From RYN-433 sp036558265 (GTDB lineage: Bacteria > Planctomycetota > Phycisphaerae > Tepidisphaerales > Tepidisphaeraceae): a stretch of 7,986 bases of DNA. Both the position numbers and the translations under genes were made by a program. How positions within the stretch are numbered: the stretch's first letter is position 1; every line of letters starts with the position of its first letter. Location: NCBI GenBank assembly GCA_036558265.1, contig DATBFY010000742.1:1-7986 (forward strand). The letters are read 5' to 3'. Positions 1 through 6,053 of the stretch are shown here, piece by piece. The notes under the pieces are model-generated. The model saw only the letters and a list, made by a program, of their open reading frames with translations. It was not told where the DNA came from and made no database searches.

Positions 1-1105
1 TGTGGGCGCTGTTGCCGTGGAAGACTGGGTTGGCCACCAGGATCTGGCCGAACGTTTCCGGCCCGGGATTGTGCGTGTGCGTGCTGACCGTGTACGTGTC
101 CGCGTTCCTACCGGACACGTGGAAGGTTGCGTAACCGCCCGCGTCAGTCGTCGCCGAGGCGTGGTCGGCCTGCAGGTTCGGGGTGTTCAGCACCAGGTCT
201 ACCAGCTTTCCCGCGACGGGATCGCCGTTGTAGTCCGTCGTCTTCACCTTGTAGGTCTGCGGGAACACCCCAAGCGTCCCCGCGGTGATCGACTGGTCGA
301 GGGAGCCGTAGATGCCGTTCGACGCGAGTAACTCCGTGTTCGCGTCGTCGTCCTTCAGGTGGACCGTCGCCGCCACGTTCATTGGATCGAGGGTATATGG
401 AGTGCCGAAATCACCAGGCTGAAGCGGGGAGTTCTGCAGCTCGGCCAAGATATCCCGTATGGGATTCACCCTCGCGTTGTCGATCGCCTGGGCCTGAACC
501 TCAACCTGACTCACCCCGGGCGCCATCTGCAGGTCGTAAGTGCCGTCGGGGAGCTGGGAGAGGTACTCGCCGAGCTGTAGTGCCCAATCGCCCGCGTCAC
601 CGCCGGTCACGGAGAAGATGACGTCGATCGACGCCGACGAGTTGTCGCGACTGATCGTCCAAGATCCGACGTCGCCCTCAGGGGCAGTGGGATCTTCGTT
701 CATCTCGCTGTCGGTCGTCGCGATGGACACCACCGGCAGGTCGCTCTCGTTTTCCACGCACTCGTGCGCGATGGCTGCGCCGGTTCCGCTCCCGCACTTA
801 ATATTGAAGTATTCCCGGTTTTCCGAAACGTCGTCGTTCACGGCGCTGATGCCGAATGACGCGGTGTCCTGTCCCAGGTCAAAGTGGACTGTTCACGGGA
901 AGCTCACGTCGTCGGATGTCGCCGCAGGATAGCCCGTATCCGGGGCCTGGAACGTGACCGGCATCTCCTCGGCCGGGAAGGATGGATCGTCCGTCGAGCG
1001 AACGACCGTAAACGACCCGGCGGCGCCGCCCTCGTCCAGGGCAAACGGCGCGGCGGTGATCGTATAGGTCGTTGACATCAGGAGCCTGGCGGTGCCCACG
1101 GCCAT
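1..1105 (-). pseudogene. Calx-beta / Ig-like extracellular protein, interrupted by an in-frame TGA, 3' end beyond the window
   Basis: Read on the minus strand from ATG 1105 (or ATG 1078, the MSTTYTIT start), one frame is protein-like throughout and open to base 1, except for a TGA at 895-893 (codon 71 of 368). Residues about 13-105 resemble a Calx-beta domain: a DEGGAAGSFTVVR start, then an acidic VNDDVSENREYF strand. The TGA falls in the middle of this domain. Residues about 124-253 look like a second Calx-beta domain, starting PVVSIATTDS and ending in the typical HLKDDD. Residues about 283-345 resemble a bacterial Ig-like (Big_1) domain, with DYNGDPVAGK and TTDAGGYATFHV. Such domains build large secreted or surface adhesion proteins; Calx-beta domains bind calcium in other families. 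No signal peptide is visible and a TAG lies just upstream (1114-1112), so the 5' end may also be lost. A sequencing error at 893-895 would make it an intact gene. The domain calls are from pattern recognition, not a search. Confidence 0.72.
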
Positions 1106-1180
1106 CAACGCCTACGTGGAGTGGCGTTGAGGCCCCGCTTTCTGGTTCTTTTTGAGGCCCGGATGTTGACCCGCGCCGCG

Positions 1181-1208
1181 ACCATATCACGGCGATATAT
1201 TGAGTCAA
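1181..1208 (-). promoter_or_regulatory. Candidate promoter upstream of the Calx-beta gene
   Basis: On the minus strand TTGACT (1208-1203) is followed after 16 nt by TATGGT (1186-1181), in an AT-rich island within GC-rich DNA. A transcript starting near 1174 would have a leader of about 70-95 nt before ATG 1105 or ATG 1078. The match is five of six at -35 and four of six at -10. It would suggest that the short N-terminus is the natural one rather than a truncation. The promoter is inferred from sequence alone. Confidence 0.3.
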
Positions 1209-1295
1209 ATGCAATTTATTGATTGGCGGCTTGGCCGCGGCATCTCATAGGCGCTTTCCATTTGATTCGCGCGTCGCTGGGCGCACGAAGACCAC

Positions 1296-1313
1296 GGGCA
1301 AACAAGTTTGCCC
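1296..1313. repeat. Perfect short palindrome GGGCAAAC-AA-GTTTGCCC
   Basis: An 8-bp arm (1296-1303) and its exact reverse complement (1306-1313) are separated by AA. The element is followed by ATGCCACCC. It is not followed by a T tract on either strand, so it is unlikely to be an intrinsic terminator. It resembles the short dispersed palindromes (REP-like) of bacterial intergenic regions. Whether it is repeated in the genome cannot be seen here. Confidence 0.55.
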
Positions 1314-1382
1314 ATGCCACCCAAAGCGGCGACGGGAATCTCTACGGTACGTCTCACTGGGTCGGTGCTGCGATCGGCAAGC

Positions 1383-1404
1383 GCTAGCCGCTGAAGCGGC
1401 TAGC
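1383..1404. repeat. Perfect 10-bp inverted repeat with a 2-nt centre
   Basis: GCTAGCCGCT (1383-1392), GA, then AGCGGCTAGC (1395-1404). As RNA it would fold as a 9-bp stem with a UGAA tetraloop. There is no T tract beside it. It lies 69 bp from the palindrome at 1296-1313, in DNA without genes, which fits a REP-like dispersed element. It differs in sequence from the other palindromes in the window. Confidence 0.6.
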
Positions 1405-1515
1405 CCGCGTCGTGTTGTGCTGCCGTGGACGGCGCGTCTTGGCGCATCGTATTTGGCACTCAATCCATCCACCGCATCCCGGCCGCCCGCCCAAGGTCAA
1501 ACAAACGGGTGTCCA

Positions 1516-1532
1516 TGGATGTCCCCTTTTCC
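1516..1532. repeat. Solitary 17-bp copy of part of the 5340-5420 inverted-repeat arm
   Basis: TGGATGTCCCCTTTTCC at 1516-1532 is identical to 5405-5421, the outer part of the right arm of the inverted repeat plus one base. The inner part of the arm (AAATTC) is missing and no matching left arm is seen upstream. It could be a decayed or half copy of the same element. It lies just beyond the terminator of the 617-aa gene. Confidence 0.55.
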
Positions 1533-1546
1533 ACGAATGGGCGAAG

Positions 1547-1571
1547 AAAAGCCCGCCACGAGTGGCGGGCT
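1547..1571 (-). terminator. Intrinsic terminator of the 617-aa TPR gene
   Basis: On the minus strand, 34 nt after the TAA of the 617-aa gene, lies a perfect 10-bp GC-rich stem (core GCCCGCCAC / GTGGCGGGC, arms 1571-1562 and 1559-1550) with a 2-nt centre. It runs directly into TTTTCTTC (from 1550 downward). This is a textbook rho-independent terminator and marks the end of the minus-strand transcript. The T run is only four before it is interrupted by C. Confidence 0.88.
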
Positions 1572-1605
1572 ATGTGGGCATCTTCTGGTGCGATGAGGGG
1601 ATTGG

Positions 1606-3459
1606 TTACTTGTTCAACTCGGGCCTGGGGGTCGGGGTGCCGGTTTGGGGTTTGGGCGCGGGGGGCGCCGCATCGGCGGGTTTGCCGCCTTGCGTGTTGT
1701 CCGGCAGGGCCCAGTGCTCCTTGAGCACTCGGTAGAAACCGGCTTGCTCGGGGGCGCGTTTTTCGGCCAAGTCCAGGTAGCCCAGGGCCTGGGGTTCGTG
1801 GCCGGTGTTGTAGGCGATGTACGCGAGCAGGAAGAGGTGGGTGGCCTGGTTGGGGTTCTTGTTGGCCAGGTCCTTCAGATCGGCGACGGACTTGGTGAGG
1901 TTGTCCTGTCCGATCATGCTGGTCAGATCGTACTGACCCATCAGGAGCGCCTGATCGGCCGTGAAAGCTTCCTTGAGGTGGCCCTCGGCCCGGCCGTAGT
2001 ACCCTGCGCCCAGTTCCGCATTGGCGCGGCCGAGCCAGATCAGCGGATTGTTGGGCGTGACGGCTTCGGCGGCATCGTACTGATCGAGCGCAGAGGCGAA
2101 CTTGCCCTCTTTCATGAGCGTTTCGGCCTTCTTGAGAACGTTGCCCAGGCCCTCACCGCGGACGCCGACCGCCAGGCTGCCGATCTTGACCGGTTGCGGG
2201 CGCTTGACCTTGGGCTTCTCGGTGTCGTTGCCCGCGGTCTTGTCGCCGGGTTGCCTGGGCGTGTTCGGCTTGGTCAGGTCGTTGGGGTTGGTGTTCGCGT
2301 TGGCCTGGGCCTGCTTGTCTTTCGCGGCCTTTTCGGCGGCCTGGCGCTTGATGATGTCGGCGTTGAACTGCCGGGCGGCGTCGGCGTTGGCCTCGCGACG
2401 GCCGGCGTCGTATTGCTCGAGCCGCTTCTGCAGTTCGGCGTACTGGGTGCTGGTGCGCTGGGCCTTGCCGAGCAGGTTGTAGCGCATGCCCGGCTCGGGG
2501 GCGCCGTTGCCGGAGGTGCCCAGCGGCCGGAGCTGAACCTGATCGTTGATCGGGCGGTTGTTGACGGTCGGGTCGGTGGGGGATTCGAACGAGCGGTTGA
2601 GCGGGTTGAGCGTCAGGCTGTCCTGCGGTCGCTGGGCGGCGCCTTGTTGCTGTTGCTGCTGTTGCTGATCGCCGGGTTGCAGGGCGCGTTCGAGCTCGTC
2701 GCGCATGCGCTTGACATCCTGCGGGTCGAGATTGGTGCGTTGGAATGCGCCGGAGCCGCGGTTGAGGATGTTTTCGAGGAAGGCGCGGTCGGCGGGGTCC
2801 TGGGGATTCCACTGCCGCACGCCGTAAAGGGTGGATCCCGTGAGAATACCCGCTTGCTGGGCGGCGTCCTGCGGGTTAAGCGAGCCGCGCATCATGATGT
2901 CGCCGGGCGTGGGCGTGGGGGTGATCGGCTGGTTGAGGTCCACGACGCCCATGCGCTGGTCCTGGAGCCCGCGCTGGCCGGTGGTGGGTGCCGGGGGGAC
3001 GTAACCGGTCTTGCTGGCGTTGAGCTGGAACCCGGGCGGGGCCTGGACGGTCTGCGACTGGCCGTAGAAGGGCACCGAGCTATTGGGCACGGGCTCGGGT
3101 GCGCCGGAGTGGGGCGCGCCGACGGAGTTCTTGGCAAAGTCGTCGCTGACGATGCCGGCGGTTTGGCCGCGAAAGGCGTAGGGGTCGGTGTAGCCGACGT
3201 TGCCGTGGAACTCGCGGCCCTGGGTCACGTTCCCGGTGACGATGCGGTTACCGTTGTTGACAATCGAGTTGCTGTAGTAGGCCCCGTTCATACCGACGGC
3301 GTTGCGGCCACCGCTGCCGACGCGGTTATTGGCGTCGTTGGCGCGTCCGGTGTCGATCTGCCCCTGCGCGTAGGCCAGGGAGGGCAGGACGACGGCGGCG
3401 GCGGCGACCGCGGCGAGCAATCGGGCAAGACGCCTGGGGGAGCGGGAACGGTTGATCAT
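1606..3459 (-). CDS. Exported TPR protein with polyglutamine tract, function unknown (617 aa)
   Basis: ATG 3459 is chosen because a strong GGAGG (3472-3468) lies 8 nt upstream and the protein then begins with a classic signal peptide: Arg-rich start, hydrophobic LLAAVAAAAVVLPSLA, and AYA as cleavage site near residue 31. An upstream in-frame start would bury this signal. The mature N-terminus is Asn/Gly-rich (NRVGSGGRNAVGMNG, then GNRIVTGNVTQGREF). Next comes a Pro/Gln-rich linker with eight consecutive Gln (residues 265-272, mixed CAG/CAA codons). A charged, Ala/Lys/Gln-rich, probably helical stretch covers about 330-385, followed by a Pro/Lys linker. Residues about 442-583 hold TPR-like helices (LKKAETLMKEGKFASALDQYDAAEAV and a last one near 539-583), then a Pro-rich tail. 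TPRs usually mediate protein contacts, so a periplasmic or envelope scaffold is a reasonable guess. It has its own promoter box and terminator. The exact family is not recognised. Confidence 0.88.
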   Translation of the reverse strand: MINRSRSPRRLARLLAAVAAAAVVLPSLAYAQGQIDTGRANDANNRVGSGGRNAVGMNGAYYSNSIVNNGNRIVTGNVTQGREFHGNVGYTDPYAFRGQTAGIVSDDFAKNSVGAPHSGAPEPVPNSSVPFYGQSQTVQAPPGFQLNASKTGYVPPAPTTGQRGLQDQRMGVVDLNQPITPTPTPGDIMMRGSLNPQDAAQQAGILTGSTLYGVRQWNPQDPADRAFLENILNRGSGAFQRTNLDPQDVKRMRDELERALQPGDQQQQQQQQGAAQRPQDSLTLNPLNRSFESPTDPTVNNRPINDQVQLRPLGTSGNGAPEPGMRYNLLGKAQRTSTQYAELQKRLEQYDAGRREANADAARQFNADIIKRQAAEKAAKDKQAQANANTNPNDLTKPNTPRQPGDKTAGNDTEKPKVKRPQPVKIGSLAVGVRGEGLGNVLKKAETLMKEGKFASALDQYDAAEAVTPNNPLIWLGRANAELGAGYYGRAEGHLKEAFTADQALLMGQYDLTSMIGQDNLTKSVADLKDLANKNPNQATHLFLLAYIAYNTGHEPQALGYLDLAEKRAPEQAGFYRVLKEHWALPDNTQGGKPADAAPPAPKPQTGTPTPRPELNK

Positions 3460-3477
3460 GAGAATTGCCTCCACGGG

Positions 3478-3503
3478 GGACGCCGGTAAGGGACGCCGGT
3501 AAG
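3478..3503. repeat. Perfect tandem duplication of 13 bp in the leader of the TPR gene
   Basis: GGACGCCGGTAAG occurs at 3478-3490 and again immediately at 3491-3503, with no mismatch. On the mRNA strand this reads CTTACCGGCGTCC twice, just before the GGAGG ribosome binding site (3472-3468). It lies between the TATAAT box and the start codon, so it would be transcribed. It may be a simple replication-slippage duplication or a repeated binding site. Confidence 0.85.
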
Positions 3504-3541
3504 TCTTGTGTGCCAGCACGGTTTATCGACCGGGAACGAGG

Positions 3542-3547
3542 ATTATA
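3542..3547 (-). promoter_or_regulatory. TATAAT -10 box upstream of the TPR gene
   Basis: A perfect TATAAT on the minus strand (3547-3542) would start transcription near 3535 and give a leader of about 76 nt before ATG 3459. No good -35 hexamer lies at 16-18 nt. TTGCTC is 22 nt upstream, too far for a standard sigma-70 spacing, and no TGn extension precedes the box. Recognition may depend on an activator, or the match is partly chance. Confidence 0.45.
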
Positions 3548-3624
3548 CCCGACCGGATGCCCGATTGACGAGCAAATCGTGCCCTCGCTTAGACGAATCG
3601 GCCGTTACAAAGGTTTCGGGCCGC

Positions 3625-5307
3625 TTATCGGACCGGGGCGGACGCTGGCGGAAGGATCGGTTTCAGGGCCGCCTGCAACGGCTTGCTGAGGGATTCTGAC
3701 CGCATGGCCGGCCTGGCCTGATAGGGCCTGTAAAGCGGATCACCGATGGCGGCGACCCGCCAGCTCGCAAAGGGAACCGTGCGCCAGTAGACCTCGGCGA
3801 GCGTGAGCTTTCCGGTGAACAGGAGCGGGAAGAACTCGTCGGGCGGCGGGAAGGCGGTCAGGAAGGGCTCATTGGTGGCCCCGAGCGTGGCGGCGATGCC
3901 GTCGTTGAGCATCCCGCGGACCCACTGGTTGACGTTCTGCGTGCGCAGGGTGGTCATCTCGAAGCTGGCGACGTGGAAGCCGACGGCGCCGGGCGCGAAG
4001 GTGCACGCGGGGACGTAGTTCTGCAGCGAATACCAGCCGCAGTAGATCGCGGTGGAGTCCTTCACCGAGTGCGCGGGCAGGACCTCGCGGTTCTCATCCA
4101 GCACCAGCGGGAGGCTCGTCTGCGTGCGGACGATGCGGGCCAGGTTCTTGAGCCGCTGGTCGAACGAGACGTAGTTGGGGTTCTTCGCGTCGATCGCGAG
4201 GCTCCCGCCCGCGTCGACGACGACCTTGCCCTCCAGGCCTTCGGTCTCGGCCTTGAGCGAGCCGAGGATGATGTCGCGGACGGTGCCCGCCTGCGGGCCG
4301 TCGAGACGCATGGTCATCATCACGGGCGGCAGGTCGTCGCGGCGCGGGTGCCTGTAGTGCAGGGGGTTGGCGATCCAGCGGGTGCGGGGATAGAAGTTCC
4401 ATTGAACCAGCGCCAGCTCGGAATCCAGCGCGGCGTCGCTGCTGTCGGCATAGAGGTAGCCGATCATCCCCTCCAGGAGGCGCGCGTATTCGACGAGGCC
4501 CATCTCGCGCTTGACCAGGTTGCGGATCTGCTCGCGTGCGGCGGGATCGTTGCGGCGGACCTCGAGCGCGTCGAGTTGCCGGCGAAACTCGAGCAACCTG
4601 GCGCGCAAGGTTTCGGATTCCTTCTTCTGTTCGGGCGTCCAGCGCGAGGCGAAGCGCGCCAGCTCGCGAACGCGCCGCTGCATCGTCGGCGCCGAGCCGA
4701 CCAGGGGCGAGACCAGCTTTTCGGCGCGCTCCATGACGGCCTCGAACTGCTGCGGATCGTTGAGGGACATCGCGTAGCGTCCGATGACGCCGCGGGCGGC
4801 CGCGTCGCGCGCCGTCAGGCCTGCCAGACTCGCGTCGGTGCCCGGCGAGAACTTCGGATCGACCTCCCTGGCCATGGTTTCGACCAGCCGCACGACGGAT
4901 TCGGCGTCGCTGGTCGCCTGCACCAGATCCTTGCGGAGCTGGACGATCTCGACCTGATCGGCGGGCGTATTCGTGCGGGCGGCGACCTTGAGCGGCACGC
5001 CGTAGAACGGCACCAGGCAGGTGACCCGATCGGCCAGGTTGTTCCTGGCGATGAAGTCACGGACGACCGGGACGACCTTGATCTCGTAATCGTCGAAGGT
5101 GATCTCCTCGGCGGGCGGAAGGTCGAGCTCGACGATGCGGTTGGCGGGGACCTTGCGCTTGTCGGCGTAATAGCCGGCGAGGGTGCGGCCTTCGGGGACG
5201 GACTTGTTGACGATCAGGAGGAGGTTGTCGGGTTCGAGGGCCCGGGTCGGGGCGGCGGCGCAGAGGGTGAGGAGAGCGAGAACGAACGTGGCGACGCGTC
5301 GAGGCAT
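3625..5307 (-). CDS. TIGR03790-family exported protein (560 aa)
   Basis: The protein matches my memory of the TIGR03790 family, whose members have no known activity and occur in bacteria that also carry exosortase. Features in order: a signal peptide (residues 1-23, Arg-rich then FVLALLTLCAAA, likely cut after TRA); the start of the core, LLLIVNKSVPEG followed by LAGYYADKRKVPANRIVELDLP (29-64); YGVPL (102-106); a long, charged, partly coiled-coil-like region (about 110-290); SELAL (296-300); RLDGP near 331; GWYSL (424-428) followed by FAPGAVGFHVASF; and IGDPLYRPY (521-529). ATG 5307 is chosen because it gives the signal peptide; GGAGA lies directly before it, at unusually short spacing. Reading further upstream gives only Arg-rich shadow sequence antisense to no gene and overlapping the 138-aa gene. 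No Cys-based lipobox is convincing (LTLC has Leu before Cys). It may act in the envelope with exosortase-sorted proteins, which is inference. Confidence 0.9.
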   Translation of the reverse strand: MPRRVATFVLALLTLCAAAPTRALEPDNLLLIVNKSVPEGRTLAGYYADKRKVPANRIVELDLPPAEEITFDDYEIKVVPVVRDFIARNNLADRVTCLVPFYGVPLKVAARTNTPADQVEIVQLRKDLVQATSDAESVVRLVETMAREVDPKFSPGTDASLAGLTARDAAARGVIGRYAMSLNDPQQFEAVMERAEKLVSPLVGSAPTMQRRVRELARFASRWTPEQKKESETLRARLLEFRRQLDALEVRRNDPAAREQIRNLVKREMGLVEYARLLEGMIGYLYADSSDAALDSELALVQWNFYPRTRWIANPLHYRHPRRDDLPPVMMTMRLDGPQAGTVRDIILGSLKAETEGLEGKVVVDAGGSLAIDAKNPNYVSFDQRLKNLARIVRTQTSLPLVLDENREVLPAHSVKDSTAIYCGWYSLQNYVPACTFAPGAVGFHVASFEMTTLRTQNVNQWVRGMLNDGIAATLGATNEPFLTAFPPPDEFFPLLFTGKLTLAEVYWRTVPFASWRVAAIGDPLYRPYQARPAMRSESLSKPLQAALKPILPPASAPVR

Positions 5308-5339
5308 TCTCCGGATCGTATCGCCGTTGTGGAGCGGGT

Positions 5340-5420
5340 GAAAAGGGGACATCCAGAATTTCCCCAGGCTGCTGTGACTGTCACGAGTTGCGATCGGGAA
5401 ATTCTGGATGTCCCCTTTTC
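5340..5420. repeat. Perfect 25-bp inverted repeat around a 31-nt spacer (REPIN- or MITE-like)
   Basis: The left arm 5340-5364 begins GAAAAGGGGACATCC, and the right arm 5396-5420 is its exact reverse complement. The 31-nt spacer (5365-5395) contains a smaller palindrome, GTGAC-T-GTCAC (5374-5384). It sits 6 bp after the stop of the 138-aa gene and 32 bp before ATG 5307. Each strand ends in CCCCTTTTC after the stem, so the fold could also act as a terminator in both directions. AAAAGGGGACA-type ends are known from short palindromes near REP-associated tyrosine transposase genes in other bacteria. No transposase is present in this window, so this would be a non-autonomous copy. Confidence 0.85.
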
Positions 5421-5426
5421 CTGTCT

Positions 5427-5843
5427 TCAGGTTCCCTCGGGCGGCTTGACGCCCGAGATCCTGGGCGCTGCGCCGGGCACCTTGGGGGCCGCGGCGGGCC
5501 CCTGGATGCGCGGGGCGGCGGTCGGCGCGCGCTGGCCGCCGGTCGCGGCGCCGGGTGTGGCGCGTTGTGCGCCGCTCATCTGGTCCGCCGGCAACTGCTG
5601 TTGCTGGGCCTGCTCGATCATGCTCACCAGTGCCTTGATCTCGCGAAGCGATTCGGGGCTGCCCCACATCAGCACCCAGTCCACGTGCCAGTTGCAGCGC
5701 TCGAAGGTGCAGCCCTCGAGGTGGTAGACCGTCTCCCGCAGCACGAGCGTACAGGCGATGAAATTGCAGCGGATGAAGGCCTGGCCGCTGATGTAGACCG
5801 TCTGGTTGGTAAAGGTTTCGCCTTCGTGCTTGGTCAGGAGCAT
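5427..5843 (-). CDS. Small pentapeptide-like protein with Pro/Ala-rich tail, unknown function (138 aa)
   Basis: ATG 5843 has GGAG about 10 nt upstream. Residues 1-50 show a regular pattern of Cys and aromatic residues every few positions (FIRCNFIACTLVLRE, then YHLEGCTFERCNWHVDW), which is typical of short right-handed beta-helix or pentapeptide-repeat-like proteins. A short helical stretch follows (ESLREIKALVSMIEQAQQQQ, about 63-82), then a Pro/Ala/Gly/Thr-rich, probably disordered tail to residue 138. There is no signal peptide, so it is probably cytoplasmic. It is the first of three minus-strand genes, but the inverted repeat at 5340-5420 follows its TGA immediately, so co-transcription with the TIGR03790 gene is uncertain. 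Protein-like composition, a ribosome binding site and a promoter candidate together make it likely to be real. Confidence 0.78.
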   Translation of the reverse strand: MLLTKHEGETFTNQTVYISGQAFIRCNFIACTLVLRETVYHLEGCTFERCNWHVDWVLMWGSPESLREIKALVSMIEQAQQQQLPADQMSGAQRATPGAATGGQRAPTAAPRIQGPAAAPKVPGAAPRISGVKPPEGT

Positions 5844-5893
5844 GGGGGGTGTTCTCCGGTTGGTCTGCGCGCGGATCTCGTGCGCGCGTGCAG

Positions 5894-5922
5894 ATGGTGA
5901 CGTGGGATCCCGGATGTGTCAA
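5894..5922 (-). promoter_or_regulatory. Candidate promoter of the 138-aa gene
   Basis: A perfect TTGACA (5922-5917, minus strand) is followed after 17 nt by CACCAT (5899-5894), a poor -10. Transcription would start near 5887 and give a leader of about 44 nt before ATG 5843. The -35 match is good and the spacing ideal. The weak -10 keeps this tentative. Confidence 0.35.
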
Positions 5923-6053
5923 ACCGCGCGGGGCGCGGGAGGATTCCCGTCGCGCTGCCGCCGGTGAAAATCCCGGAATCGGGCGTGGCATTTCCCCACA
6001 TAGCGGCAAATAATGATAAGACCGATTCGATCCCCTCTACCCGGGAGGCTGCC

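Larger units (their letters stand above)
1109..1546. other. Intergenic region without a convincing gene
   Basis: No frame here has protein-like composition, a ribosome binding site and a sensible start together; the open frames contain mixed, Arg/Pro-rich shadow translations. What it does hold is an AT-rich island near 1180-1220 (candidate promoter), two perfect short hairpins (1296-1313 and 1383-1404) and a 17-bp segment shared with the inverted repeat at 5340-5420. It separates the broken Calx-beta gene from the terminator of the 617-aa gene. It looks like repeat-colonised intergenic DNA. Confidence 0.6.

Noticed and set aside
893..895. Selenocysteine insertion or genome-wide recoding at the TGA in the Calx-beta gene
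   Set aside because: A structural Calx-beta strand has no known use for selenocysteine, no clear downstream SECIS-like hairpin was seen, and TGA serves as a plausible stop in two other genes here.
2..932. Several plus-strand open frames in the first 930 bases
   Set aside because: They are antisense to the Calx-beta/Ig-like frame, which reads as protein on the minus strand. The plus frames have no recognisable domain.
1296..1404. CRISPR array
   Set aside because: The palindromes are different from each other and do not form direct repeats with regular spacers. No cas-like gene is present.
1645..3489. 614-codon plus-strand open frame opposite the TPR gene
   Set aside because: It is antisense to a gene with signal peptide, ribosome binding site, promoter box and terminator. 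Its translation is a Gly/Val/Leu/Arg-rich mirror typical of GC-rich antisense frames, with no domain.
3973..5727. 584-codon plus-strand open frame opposite the TIGR03790 gene
   Set aside because: It is antisense to a well-matched family and runs through the inverted repeat into the antisense of the 138-aa gene. No domain or ribosome binding site is seen.
5308..6009. N-terminal extension of the TIGR03790 gene to 6009
   Set aside because: The added 234 residues are Arg/Pro-rich shadow sequence. They overlap the 138-aa gene in another frame and cross the inverted repeat. The signal peptide at 5307 fixes the start.
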